The position numbers were made by a program, and so were the translations under genes. The notes beneath the pieces are model-generated. The model ran no database searches. It was not told the origin of the DNA and worked only from the letters and a program-made list of their open reading frames with translations. From Planctomycetota bacterium (GTDB lineage: Bacteria > Planctomycetota > Planctomycetia > Isosphaerales > Isosphaeraceae), in assembly GCA_021778575.1 (NCBI GenBank), contig JAJYCH010000193.1, forward strand, positions 1 through 7,859: a DNA stretch of 7,859 nt, given 5' to 3'. Below are positions 1 through 6,552 of this stretch, one piece after another (the first letter of the stretch is position 1; each line of letters starts with the position of its first letter).

Positions 1-1
1 A

Positions 2-88
2 AACATCGTCAACCGAGTCGATAAATACCTGAGGGGCAAACCAATGCCGCAGTACGACGCGGGCGGACCCGAGGGAACCACCCCGTAG
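2..88 (+). CDS. 3' end of a probable D-2-hydroxyacid dehydrogenase (partial)
   Basis: This is the only plus-strand frame that stays open from the left edge; it ends at TAG 86-88, and the other two frames stop within 40 bases. The 28 visible residues begin NIVNRVDKYLRGKPM. This resembles the last helix of NAD-dependent D-isomer 2-hydroxyacid dehydrogenases, which typically read 'EN..RYL.G.P' shortly before the C-terminus. Such enzymes reduce 2-keto acids such as glyoxylate, hydroxypyruvate or phosphonopyruvate-like substrates in the cytoplasm. The catalytic and Rossmann domains lie outside the window, so the assignment rests on this short tail only. The final residues GGPEGTTP look unlike the family, and the stop codon lies inside the GTAG head of the adjacent palindromic element, so the natural C-terminus may have been altered. 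The gene converges on ychF. Confidence 0.45.
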   Translation, partial: NIVNRVDKYLRGKPMPQYDAGGPEGTTP

Positions 89-159
89 GGTGGTCTCGCC
101 ACAACAAATATACCCATGATGGCGCGATTGCGAATGGTGGGCCGAGCCCACCCTACGGG
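82..159. repeat. REPIN-like inverted repeat A (GTAG type)
   Basis: Positions 82-93 (CCCGTAGGGTGG) are perfectly repeated in inverted orientation at 148-159. The match continues inwards imperfectly, giving 17 of 19 bases for 82-100 against 141-159. The right unit, read on the minus strand, is GTAG (153-156) followed at once by a perfect hairpin, GGTGGGC/GCCCACC with a 3-base loop (136-152). The left unit keeps GTAG at 85-88 but its hairpin has decayed to a 4-bp stem. The element lies between two convergent genes, where the folded RNA could also act as a terminator on either strand; there is no T-tract to prove that. Confidence 0.7.
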
Positions 160-168
160 TCCAGCCGA

Positions 169-1260
169 TTAGCTATTGACCAGGAAGTGGCAGATATCGC
201 CGTCCTGCATGATGTATGCCTTGCCTTCGACGCGGAGCTTGCCGGCCGCTCGAATCTCTTTCTCGCTCTTGTAGGTTTCGAGGTCGGTCAGGCTATAAAC
301 TTCGGCCCGGATGAATCCTTTTTCGAAGTCGGTGTGGATCACCCCGGCGGCTTCAGGGGCGGTCGCTCCGTTGGGGAACGTCCAGGCCCGGACCTCGGTC
401 TCGCCGGCCGTGAAGTAGGACGAGAGGCCCAGAACCTTGTACGCGGCGCGGGCCAGGACGGTCAGCGCCGGCTCGGCCAGTCCCGACGATTCGAGCATCT
501 CGGCGCGGTCGGCCTCGTCGAGTTCGGCGATCTCGGACTCCAGCTTGGCGCAGACCGGGACGACCGACGCGCCCACCTTGGCGGCGAAGTCGCGAACCTG
601 CTGGACCAGCGGATTCTTGCCTTCCAGGTCCGACTCGTCGACGTTCGCCACGTAAAGGACCGGCTTGGCGGTCATCAGGCCAAAGCTGTTGATGGCCTTG
701 GCTTCAAGTTCGTCGAGTTCCAGCTTCCGGAGCGGCTGATCCTGAGCCAGGTGATCGAGGCACTTGCGAATCACCTCGGCGCGGAGCTTGGCCTCTTTAT
801 CGCCCGACTTCGCCGCCCGTTCGGCCTTCGAGACCGCGTTGTCGAGCGTCTGGATATCAGCGAGCATCAGCTCGATCTCGATCGTCTCGATATCCGAGAC
901 CGGGTCGACCTTACCGGCGACGTGAACGACGTCGGGGTCCTCGAAGCAGCGGACAACCTGGAGGATCGCGTCGACTTCGCGAATATGGCTGAGGAACTTG
1001 TTCCCGAGCCCTTCGCCTTCACTGGCCCCCTTGACGATCCCGGCGATATCGACGAGTCGAAGCGCCGCCGGAACGAGTTTCTTGGGGACAATATATTTGC
1101 TGATCCGTGCCAGCCGACCATCAGGGACGCTGACGACGCCCTCATTGGGCTCGATCGTGCAGAACGGATAATTCGCGCTCTGAGCCGCCTTGGACATGGT
1201 CAAGGCGTTGAACAGCGTGCTCTTGCCGACGTTGGGAAGACCGACGATGCCAGCTTTCAT
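169..1260 (-). CDS. ychF: YchF/OLA1-family P-loop ATPase
   Basis: This 363-residue protein has the usual full length of YchF. YchF is a cytoplasmic Obg-related NTPase that binds ribosomes and, in studied homologues, prefers ATP and is linked to oxidative-stress responses. The G1 loop GLPNVGKST lies at residues 7-15, G3 DIAG at 71-74 followed by the family-typical [16 protein letters not shown], and G4 is NVDE at 206-209. The N-x-x-E form replaces the GTP-specific NKxD and is the family hallmark behind relaxed or adenine specificity. A helical coiled-coil insertion spans about 125-195. The C-terminal TGS domain (about 281-363) contains [13 protein letters not shown] and ends ICHFLVNS. I see no strong Shine-Dalgarno upstream of the ATG at 1258-1260. 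In many bacteria ychF sits beside pth; here its upstream neighbour is an AT-rich two-gene cassette on the same strand, 53 bases away, so read-through from that cassette is possible. Confidence 0.97.
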   Translation of the reverse strand: MKAGIVGLPNVGKSTLFNALTMSKAAQSANYPFCTIEPNEGVVSVPDGRLARISKYIVPKKLVPAALRLVDIAGIVKGASEGEGLGNKFLSHIREVDAILQVVRCFEDPDVVHVAGKVDPVSDIETIEIELMLADIQTLDNAVSKAERAAKSGDKEAKLRAEVIRKCLDHLAQDQPLRKLELDELEAKAINSFGLMTAKPVLYVANVDESDLEGKNPLVQQVRDFAAKVGASVVPVCAKLESEIAELDEADRAEMLESSGLAEPALTVLARAAYKVLGLSSYFTAGETEVRAWTFPNGATAPEAAGVIHTDFEKGFIRAEVYSLTDLETYKSEKEIRAAGKLRVEGKAYIMQDGDICHFLVNS

Positions 1261-1313
1261 GGTGCTTTCGTGGAGAAGGAATTTGATGAGAAGGCGACGA
1301 GAATCGTAGATTC

Positions 1314-1706
1314 CTAGTTCTTCCAGAGGAGCTTTTCCACGTCTTTTTTAAACATCATCATCATCAATCGATCCGCTGCTTTGGTTGAAGCCTCGAGTTC
1401 GGCCAGTCTCAAACGAATTTCCATTTTGCTCAATGGGTCAACCTCGACATGTTCGATATGTTGCGACATCGCACGAGCCAGATCAAACGCAATGGGTAGA
1501 ACACTTCTTGTCATATCGACAGTGTAGCCTAACTTCACGCCATCGATCGTACCGGTCCTCCGATTTGTCTCCTCAAGCTTCATTTGCTGATAGTAGTTGG
1601 CCAAAATGTCGATCAAACCCCGAAGCTTTTCCGTATATTCCTTGGCTAAAGAAACAAAGCGATCATCGACGTTTTCCAGTTGCTTTGACAAGAAGGCTTT
1701 GGCCAT
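1314..1706 (-). CDS. Small helical protein coupled to the P-loop gene, function unknown
   Basis: I do not recognise this family. I chose the ATG at 1704-1706, giving 130 residues. It shares one base with the stop of the upstream P-loop gene (TGATG) and has GGGAG at 1714-1718, 8 bases upstream. An in-frame ATG at 1719-1721 would add MGAIV but has no good ribosome site. The protein starts [17 protein letters not shown] and looks almost wholly alpha-helical: a long amphipathic helix over about 10-50, a short linker with [14 protein letters not shown] near 51-64, a helix at about 66-87, and a charged helix at about 93-128. A run of four methionines lies at 115-118 and the end is KLLWKN. I see no signal peptide, membrane segment or enzyme motif. 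The translational coupling suggests a stoichiometric partner, regulator or effector of the P-loop protein, which is inference. Base composition is lower in GC than the flanking genes, like that of its partner. Confidence 0.72.
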   Translation of the reverse strand: MAKAFLSKQLENVDDRFVSLAKEYTEKLRGLIDILANYYQQMKLEETNRRTGTIDGVKLGYTVDMTRSVLPIAFDLARAMSQHIEHVEVDPLSKMEIRLRLAELEASTKAADRLMMMMFKKDVEKLLWKN

Positions 1707-2608
1707 CACGATTGCTCCCATTCCATGAGATCATATACGGTCTCGAACAGAACACGCAACGAATCGACCTGTTCCTTGTGGTCATACCCCGCAGTGTTCG
1801 GTTGAAGCAGTTCGCCTTCTCCATTTTTGAAATTGTTAATCACGAGCGAAGCAAAGGTACTTTTATGTCGTCTCTTTTTCGGATCATGCTGACCGAGCAT
1901 GTTTAAGATTTCCGTTTCATAAGCGCTTTGAAGATAGTGTTGAGAAACCTGCTCTCGATCCTTCCACCAAAGATCCTGTTTCGTGATGAGCGATAGTATC
2001 CAGAGTTTATTCTCACATAATTGTACATGATGAGACAAGTTTTTAATCACTCTTAACTCATCTTCGCGACGATCTTCCAGATAAGCCCTGATAAATCTGG
2101 GCTTCGTAGCCGATTTCCCAAGACCCCGATAGATTCGATGACTCCGGTAGCCGACCCCAAACGTGTGATATCCGAATGCATTCAGCAATATGATCCCTCG
2201 GTAAGCTCCCAAACCAATCTGAGTGTAGAGGCTGTTCCAGGTACTCGGCCGATGATATTCCTGCCCGGGAGCAACGACAATTCCGATGTTTGAATCGTCA
2301 TTGAGATGAAATTTTTCCAAGTTTAGGCTTTCTTTATAATAACCGGGAGCATCCGTCAAAATGTCTTCGAAATCTCCTGCAAGCATCCTTGCGACGGTTG
2401 ATTTGCCCACTCCACCTGGTCCAAGGATCAAGATTGCCTTCTGGGCAATTGGGCTGGTGTTTGACGGGTTTTCCTCGATTTCGACATTCGATTTCTTCTT
2501 GAACCACTCGTTGACTTTCAGGATCTTCTTCAAAACTTCGTCGGGATGGTCCCACGCCCATTTGAGGGCAGGACCGCCGAGTTTCTCAAACGCATTCTCC
2601 TCACTCAT
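1706..2608 (-). CDS. GTPase-like P-loop NTPase of an AT-rich two-gene cassette
   Basis: This 300-residue protein has a strong Walker A/G1 motif, GPGGVGKST, at residues 63-71, preceded by a hydrophobic strand AILIL. The segment IGIVVAPGQE (108-117) sits where small GTPases have the G3 motif (DTAGQE or DTPGHE), but the metal-coordinating Asp is replaced by Ala. GAYRGIILLNAFGY (134-147) matches the next core strand, and LSLITKQDLWW (205-215) looks like a G4 motif of the form TKxD. The N-terminal 40 residues are an amphipathic helical segment ending in a lysine cluster. The C-terminal 70 residues, containing FASLVINNF and VDSLRVLFETV, look helical. I therefore call it a Ras/TRAFAC-like GTPase relative, without a known family name. 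The start ATG at 2606-2608 has AGGAG ten bases upstream. GC is far below that of its neighbours (22 of 60 in a counted sample), pointing to horizontal acquisition. The next gene is coupled by a one-base overlap. No known defence or transport partner is recognisable. Confidence 0.8.
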   Translation of the reverse strand: MSEENAFEKLGGPALKWAWDHPDEVLKKILKVNEWFKKKSNVEIEENPSNTSPIAQKAILILGPGGVGKSTVARMLAGDFEDILTDAPGYYKESLNLEKFHLNDDSNIGIVVAPGQEYHRPSTWNSLYTQIGLGAYRGIILLNAFGYHTFGVGYRSHRIYRGLGKSATKPRFIRAYLEDRREDELRVIKNLSHHVQLCENKLWILSLITKQDLWWKDREQVSQHYLQSAYETEILNMLGQHDPKKRRHKSTFASLVINNFKNGEGELLQPNTAGYDHKEQVDSLRVLFETVYDLMEWEQS

Positions 2609-2623
2609 CTACCTTACTCTCCT

Positions 2624-2692
2624 CAAAATCTAAGCGCTTCAATAATGGCTAGTTCAGGGAGTGGCTGGTCGCGCAAAATCTAACTCTTTCAA
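2624..2692. repeat. Two 19-bp direct repeats upstream of the P-loop gene
   Basis: CAAAATCTAAGCGCTTCAA at 2624-2642 recurs as CAAAATCTAACTCTTTCAA at 2674-2692, exactly 50 bases away, matching at 15 of 19 positions. All mismatches fall in the four central bases. On the coding strand of the P-loop gene the pair reads TTGAA-N4-TTAGATTTTG and lies about 16 to 84 bases before its start codon. The flanks between and around the copies do not match, so this is not simple tandem duplication of a longer block. A paired operator for a regulator is possible. I could not find a convincing -35/-10 pair here. Confidence 0.5.
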
Positions 2693-2745
2693 CCGTTCAG
2701 AATATCACTCTTCCGTCGAGTTGAGTAGACCATCTCCCTCACGCC

Positions 2746-3891
2746 TCACCGCTCCAGCCGGATTTCATGCTTCGACAGCGTCTCGAACCCGTCGGCCGTG
2801 ATGAGGTAATTCCGCTCGAACCTCATCCCGCCGACTCCTTCCAGATACAAACCAGGCTCGACGGCGATGACGTCGCCTTCTACAAGAATTTCCGGTCCGT
2901 TGGGCACCAGGTAGGGCGGTTCGGGATGGCCGAGGCCGATCCCGTGGCCGGTGTGGTGGGGGAAGTGATCGATCAGGCCGAGTTTCCCGAAATGGTCGCG
3001 GACGGCCGCATCCACCTCGCCCGCGCTGTTGCCGGCCTTCAATTTCCCTTCGGCCGCCTTCAAGGCCCCGACGCAGGCTTCGAAGAGTTCCACCTGCTTC
3101 GCTGTCGGCTCGCCGCCCACCACGAACGTGTTCGTGAAGTCGCTCCGATACCCATCGACGATCACCGAGAAATCGAGCAGGAGCAAGTCGCCGGCCTCGA
3201 TCTTCCTCAAGGTGGGCGGGCCGCCCTTGTCGGTCGCGGTTCGAGGGCCGGAGGCGAAGTCGCCGTAGACGATCGCTCGCTCGCCGAGTTCCTTCATGGC
3301 GGCGTTCTGGACGAGCAAATACGCGTCCAGTTCGGTCATCCCGGGCCTCATGTCGCGGAGCGCCGCCGCGTGCGCGGCCTCGCCGGCTCGGATGGCGCGG
3401 TTGAGGACGGCGACCTCGTCCGAATCTTTTGAACGACGCAGGGGACGAATCAGGGGCGTGATATCAACGATTTCCAGTCCCGGACGAGCGGCTCTCAACC
3501 CTTCGACCACGCCGCTGGGAACGGCTCCCAGCTCCACGCCGATCCGGGTTCCGGGCAGGCTCGCCAGCCTGGCCAGCGTCGATTCGACGAGTTGACCGCG
3601 CCGGGGTTTGGTCGGGCCGGTCCCGTCGTACCAGGTTGGCGCGACGATCTCATCGGCGTGGGCCTTGTCGAGAAACGGTTCGAGCAGGTTATCGGCAACG
3701 AGGATGGTCTTCGACGGTTCGAGGATCACCAGCGCCGATGACTCGACCGAGCGAAATTCGAACGGCGAGGGGACGTAATTGGCGAAGTAGACCAGGTGCG
3801 CGGGGTCGCCAACGATCAGGAAGTCGCATGGGGAGGGCAGGGCGGCGAAGAGTCGGTCGCGGCGTGTGACGCATCCCTGGGCAGTAAGCAT
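2746..3891 (-). CDS. M24-family Xaa-Pro aminopeptidase-like metallopeptidase
   Basis: The 381 residues form a two-domain aminopeptidase P/prolidase-type protein. The N-terminal creatinase-like domain spans about 1-150 (LFAALPSPCDFLIVGDPAHLVYFANY). The pita-bread catalytic domain spans about 155-381. The five metal ligands expected for family M24 are visible: D240 (LLLLDFSV), D251 (YRSDFTNTF), H316 (HHTGHGIGLGH), E345 (AVEPGLYL) and E359 (MRFERNYL). The enzyme should be cytoplasmic, bind two divalent metal ions (Mn or Co in relatives) and remove an N-terminal residue preceding proline, or split X-Pro dipeptides. The sequence does not separate PepP from PepQ activity, so no symbol is given. The start ATG at 3889-3891 is supported by GAGGGG six bases upstream. 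The gene follows the sugar kinase on the same strand after a 112-base gap that carries palindrome B. No signal peptide is seen. Confidence 0.92.
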   Translation of the reverse strand: MLTAQGCVTRRDRLFAALPSPCDFLIVGDPAHLVYFANYVPSPFEFRSVESSALVILEPSKTILVADNLLEPFLDKAHADEIVAPTWYDGTGPTKPRRGQLVESTLARLASLPGTRIGVELGAVPSGVVEGLRAARPGLEIVDITPLIRPLRRSKDSDEVAVLNRAIRAGEAAHAAALRDMRPGMTELDAYLLVQNAAMKELGERAIVYGDFASGPRTATDKGGPPTLRKIEAGDLLLLDFSVIVDGYRSDFTNTFVVGGEPTAKQVELFEACVGALKAAEGKLKAGNSAGEVDAAVRDHFGKLGLIDHFPHHTGHGIGLGHPEPPYLVPNGPEILVEGDVIAVEPGLYLEGVGGMRFERNYLITADGFETLSKHEIRLER

Positions 3892-3930
3892 GTCGGTCCC
3901 CTCAGTCGGCTTTGATCGAATGATGATCTC

Positions 3931-3997
3931 CCGTAGGATCGCCGTGCGGACCGTGATCGGGTGATCGGGATCACGGTCCGCACAGCGGACCCTACAG
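3931..3997. repeat. REPIN-like inverted repeat B (GTAG type)
   Basis: GTGCGGACCGTGATC at 3944-3958 is perfectly inverted at 3969-3983 around a 10-base loop. The outer arms carry GTAG at 3933-3936 and its complement CTAC at 3992-3995. Read on the minus strand, the right unit is GTAG followed immediately by the perfect hairpin GGTCCGC-TGT-GCGGACC (3975-3991). The left unit has the same plan with a one-base deletion and substitutions. The element lies between the stop of the aminopeptidase's upstream neighbour and the aminopeptidase start, and could also attenuate or stabilise the shared transcript. Confidence 0.7.
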
Positions 3998-4003
3998 AGT
4001 TGC

Positions 4004-5086
4004 TTATCTCTGCACCCGGGCCGAACCGCCCTTGGCCAGGGCTTCGACTTCGGGAAGCTTGGCCATTGTCGTGTCGCCGGGGAAGGTGGTGAGCAAGGCC
4101 CCGTGCGCCCAGCCGAGCTTGAGGGCTTCTTCGGGGGATTTCCCGGCCAGAAGTCCGTAGATCAGGCCGGCCGCGAAACCGTCGCCGCCGCCAATCCGGT
4201 CGATCACGTCGAGTTCCATGGTCGGGCTGACGTAATTTTGACCGTCGAGGTGCAAGACGGCGGCCCAGCTATGGCGGTTGGTCGAGTGGACCTCGCGGAG
4301 AGTCGTCGCGACACACTTGACGTTCGGGTGGTTGTTCCGGACCTGCTCGATCATCGCGAAGAAGCTCTGGGGGTCGAGCTTCGACGAACTGTGGACGTCC
4401 TGCCCCTTCAGACCCAGGCCCATTTGCAGGTCTTCCTCGTTGCCGACGAGGGCATCGACGTGCTCGACGATCTTGCGGATCGTCTCGACGCCCTTCTGGG
4501 GTCCGCCGACCGACGCCCAGAGCTTGGCCCGGTAATTGAGGTCGAACGAGGTGACGGCACCGGCGGCCTTGGCGGCCTTCATTCCCTCGATGATGACCTC
4601 GGAGGTCGTCTCCGACAGCGCGGCGAAGATCCCGCCGGAGTGGAACCACTTGACGCCTTTTGAGAAGATCGACGCCCAGTCGAAGTCGCCCGGCTTGAGC
4701 ATCGCCCCGGCCTCGTTCGAGCGGTTATAGAAGACCACCGGCGGTCGAACGCCTTGCCCTCGGTCGCTGTAAACCGTGGCGATGTTCGGGCCTCGGACTC
4801 CGTCGTGCTCGAACCACTTGTAGAACGGGTGGACGCCCATCTCGCGGACGCGAGCCTGGACCAGTTCGCCGATCCCGTAGTTGACCATGGCGGTGGCGAC
4901 GCCGGTCTTCAGGCCGAAGCAATCCGCCAGGTTGGCGGCGACGTTGTACTCGCCGCCCGAGACGTGGATGTCGAGTGTCTTCGCCTTCCGGAACGGAATC
5001 ACACCGGGGTCGAGCCGGTGAACCAGGGCCCCCAGGGCCAGGAAATCCAACTCGCTCGGACCTTGTCGGACGCTGAGACCGCTCAT
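4004..5086 (-). CDS. kdgK: PfkB-family sugar kinase, probably 2-keto-3-deoxygluconate kinase
   Basis: I chose the ATG at 5084-5086 (360 residues, MSGLSVRQGP), which has GGAG ten bases upstream. The frame stays open for 38 more codons, but these run through palindrome C and look non-coding. Ribokinase-fold features appear in order: the substrate-side motif GGEYNVAANLA at 44-54, the DLNYRAKLW stretch (182-190) common in KDG-kinase-like members, GNEEDL at 216-221, and the PfkB signature DRIGGGDGFAAG at 296-307, with D302 as the expected catalytic base and the preceding glycines as the anion hole. KDG kinase phosphorylates 2-keto-3-deoxygluconate with ATP, feeding KDPG to an aldolase in uronate and Entner-Doudoroff-type catabolism. 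Family membership is firm, but substrate choice is inferred and ribokinase or fructokinase-like activity cannot be excluded. The gene lies downstream of surE on the same strand and upstream of the aminopeptidase, and is flanked by palindromes on both sides. Confidence 0.88.
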   Translation of the reverse strand: MSGLSVRQGPSELDFLALGALVHRLDPGVIPFRKAKTLDIHVSGGEYNVAANLADCFGLKTGVATAMVNYGIGELVQARVREMGVHPFYKWFEHDGVRGPNIATVYSDRGQGVRPPVVFYNRSNEAGAMLKPGDFDWASIFSKGVKWFHSGGIFAALSETTSEVIIEGMKAAKAAGAVTSFDLNYRAKLWASVGGPQKGVETIRKIVEHVDALVGNEEDLQMGLGLKGQDVHSSSKLDPQSFFAMIEQVRNNHPNVKCVATTLREVHSTNRHSWAAVLHLDGQNYVSPTMELDVIDRIGGGDGFAAGLIYGLLAGKSPEEALKLGWAHGALLTTFPGDTTMAKLPEVEALAKGGSARVQR

Positions 5087-5148
5087 GGAGAGGAAACTCC
5101 CAATTCGTCGAAATCTGAGGGAAAAACGAACTGCCGACTGACGATGAT

Positions 5149-5215
5149 CCCGTAGGGTAGGGCTTGCCCTGCCGTTGTTTCTCCCCGAACGGCAGGGCAA
5201 GCCCTACCCTACAGG
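5149..5215. repeat. REPIN-like inverted repeat C (GTAG type)
   Basis: Positions 5152-5176 are a perfect 25-base inverted match to 5188-5212 around an 11-base loop, the longest perfect palindrome in the window. The outermost tetranucleotides are GTAG (5152-5155) and CTAC (5209-5212). Each arm contains its own hairpin directly after GTAG: GGTAGGGC-TT-GCCCTGCC at 5156-5173, with one G-T pair. The element occupies the gap between surE and the sugar kinase. As RNA it would form a very stable stem and could limit read-through from surE, but no T-tract follows. Confidence 0.78.
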
Positions 5216-5231
5216 GAGAATTATGCTTTGA

Positions 5232-5993
5232 TCAGAGCGACCAGTTCCAGCCGCCGACTTCGTTCAGGAGGTCGTGGCGGGTGAGGTCGAAGTGGAGCGG
5301 GGTGACGGTGATGTACCCCTCGCAGAGGCTGGTGACGTCGGTCTCGGGTCCTTCGAGGTGGAACGGGGGATTGTAGGTCATCCAGTAATAGGTCCGTCCT
5401 CGGGGGTCGCGGCGCTTCTCGAACCCCTCGCCGTGGCGGCCGACGCCCATCGGGACGACCTTGATTCCCTTCGGTTCGCCTCGCGAGTGCGCGGGGAGGT
5501 TCACGTTGTAGAGCGAGCCGGTGGGCGGCTTGTTGGCGAGGATTTTTTCGATCACCTTCACGGCGTTCTTGGCGGCGTGGGGATAGTCGAAGTGCTCGGC
5601 CAGTTCGAGCGAGACGGCGATGCTGGTGATCTTGAAGAACGCCCCCTCGATGGCGGCGGCGACGGTCCCCGAATAAAGGACGTTGATCCCCGCGTTCGAC
5701 CCGGCGTTGATCCCCGAGACGATCAGGTCGGGCGGGCGCGGCATCAGCTCGCAGATGGCCAGCTTGACGCTATCGGCGGGGCTGCCTTCGACCATGTAGC
5801 CGAGAGCGTTGCCGTCCTCGTCATCGACCGACTTGACGACCAGAGGTTCGAGCAAGGTGATCGAGTGGCCGACGCCGCTCTGTTCCAGCGCCGGGCCGAC
5901 GACGGTGACGTCGCCCAGCTTCATCAGTTCCTTACGGAGGGCGCGGAGGCCGGGAGCGAACACGCCATCGTCGTTGGTGAGCAAGATTTGCAC
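5232..5993 (-). CDS. surE: 5'-nucleotidase SurE
   Basis: SurE is a cytoplasmic metal-dependent phosphatase that dephosphorylates 5'- and 3'-nucleoside monophosphates and is linked to stationary-phase survival. I start it at GTG 5991-5993, giving 253 residues, the usual family size. The reading frame stays open upstream for another 143 codons, but that part is palindromic intergenic DNA, and the family begins exactly here (QILLTNDDG). AAGGG lies ten bases upstream. The metal ligands are visible: D8 and D9 (TNDDG), S39 (EQSGVGHS) and N96 (SGINAGSNAG). The typical GTVAAAIEG lies at 109-117, and the C-terminal TPLHFDLTRHDLL at 231-243. It is the first gene of a same-strand series with the sugar kinase and aminopeptidase, and is divergent from the metallophosphoesterase. 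A small hairpin (CGAGC-CCAA-GCTCG, 6031-6044) lies in its leader, with no assigned role. Confidence 0.95.
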   Translation of the reverse strand: MQILLTNDDGVFAPGLRALRKELMKLGDVTVVGPALEQSGVGHSITLLEPLVVKSVDDEDGNALGYMVEGSPADSVKLAICELMPRPPDLIVSGINAGSNAGINVLYSGTVAAAIEGAFFKITSIAVSLELAEHFDYPHAAKNAVKVIEKILANKPPTGSLYNVNLPAHSRGEPKGIKVVPMGVGRHGEGFEKRRDPRGRTYYWMTYNPPFHLEGPETDVTSLCEGYITVTPLHFDLTRHDLLNEVGGWNWSL

Positions 5994-6552
5994 GGTTCGA
6001 TGGCCCTTGGGAGAGTGGAAAATGAAGGCCCGAGCCCAAGCTCGAATCGTAAAGGCCCGGAAGCCCCGAGTCAACCGCCGGGGCAATTCACGGCCGGGGA
6101 GGGTGTATCCGGTTTTTCTGGGGGACTGCGGACGGATTGGTCCTCTGGAGTGCGAGAGCTTGCTCTCGCTTTGCTTCGGGGAGCTTGCTCCACGGTCTTT
6201 CTTTGTGGGGAAACCGTTGGCCAGCTCACTCGGCTCGGAGCAAGCTCTCGCACTCCAGATCAGAGCTTCGTCGGGAAATTCCAGGACAGAGCCGACCAGA
6301 GACCCCCGGAAATTCCGGTTACACCCGCCCGGAATGACAACAGGCGGTCGTGAGCTAATAAAGGGCGGGATTTCGAGAATCATTGAGAAGGAGGACTCGA
6401 CTTTCAGCGATTTCCCGGCCATCGACGTCGGTCCCTGACCGGAAGGTCAGTCGCTGAAGACGGGAGAACGTGTATGGCGTTGACGGCCGGTGATCCAACC
6501 TCCTTGGACACCCCAATTCTTCCCCTGATTCCCCGACACGGGAGACTCGGCC
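5994..6552. other. Non-coding divergent intergenic region, palindrome-rich
   Basis: This stretch separates surE (minus) from the metallophosphoesterase (plus) and should hold both promoters, though I see no convincing -35/-10 pair. It contains the hairpin at 6031-6044, the imperfect outer repeat pair 6101-6121 / 6306-6326 that encloses REPIN-like element D, and a further nested structure near the right edge. There, CTGACC-GGAA-GGTCAG (6435-6450) is a six-bp hairpin with a GGAA tetraloop, and the flanking TTCAGCGA (6403-6410) pairs with TCGCTGAA (6451-6458). Frames are open through parts of it, but none shows protein-like sequence. Confidence 0.6.
6144..6259. repeat. REPIN-like inverted repeat D (GGAG type)
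   Basis: Positions 6144-6165 are perfectly inverted at 6238-6259 (22 bp), separated by 72 bases. The left unit carries GGAG at 6147-6150, one T, and then a perfect hairpin GCGAGAGC-TT-GCTCTCGC (6152-6169). The right unit carries CTCC at 6253-6256 with a decayed hairpin. The head is GGAG instead of GTAG, so this copy belongs to the other common REP head class. A short related palindrome, GGAGCTTGCTCC, lies between the arms at 6179-6190. An imperfect outer repeat (6101-6121 against 6306-6326, 17 of 21 matching) encloses the whole element. Confidence 0.65.

Noticed and set aside
187..1317. Long plus-strand open frame of 376 codons opposite ychF
   Set aside because: It is an antisense shadow caused by high-GC codon use; its protein is rich in R, G and D without motifs, while ychF on the other strand is unmistakable.
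1707..1721. Upstream ATG at 1719-1721 for the small helical protein
   Set aside because: It lacks a ribosome site, whereas the ATG at 1704-1706 has GGGAG at ideal spacing and the TGATG coupling. It remains possible.
1385..1906. Plus-strand open frame of 173 codons opposite the cassette
   Set aside because: It crosses two overlapping minus-strand genes with clear features and contains no domain of its own.
2609..2745. Promoter for the P-loop gene
   Set aside because: AT-rich words such as TTGAAA and CATTAT occur, but none form a -35/-10 pair with 16-18 base spacing.
5087..5200. 38-codon extension of the sugar kinase frame
   Set aside because: It runs through one arm of palindrome C, has no protein-like sequence, and the ATG at 5084-5086 has a better ribosome site and fits the family.
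5994..6422. N-terminal extension of the surE frame by 143 codons
   Set aside because: SurE families begin at the QILLTNDDG segment; the extra region is palindromic intergenic DNA and includes element D.
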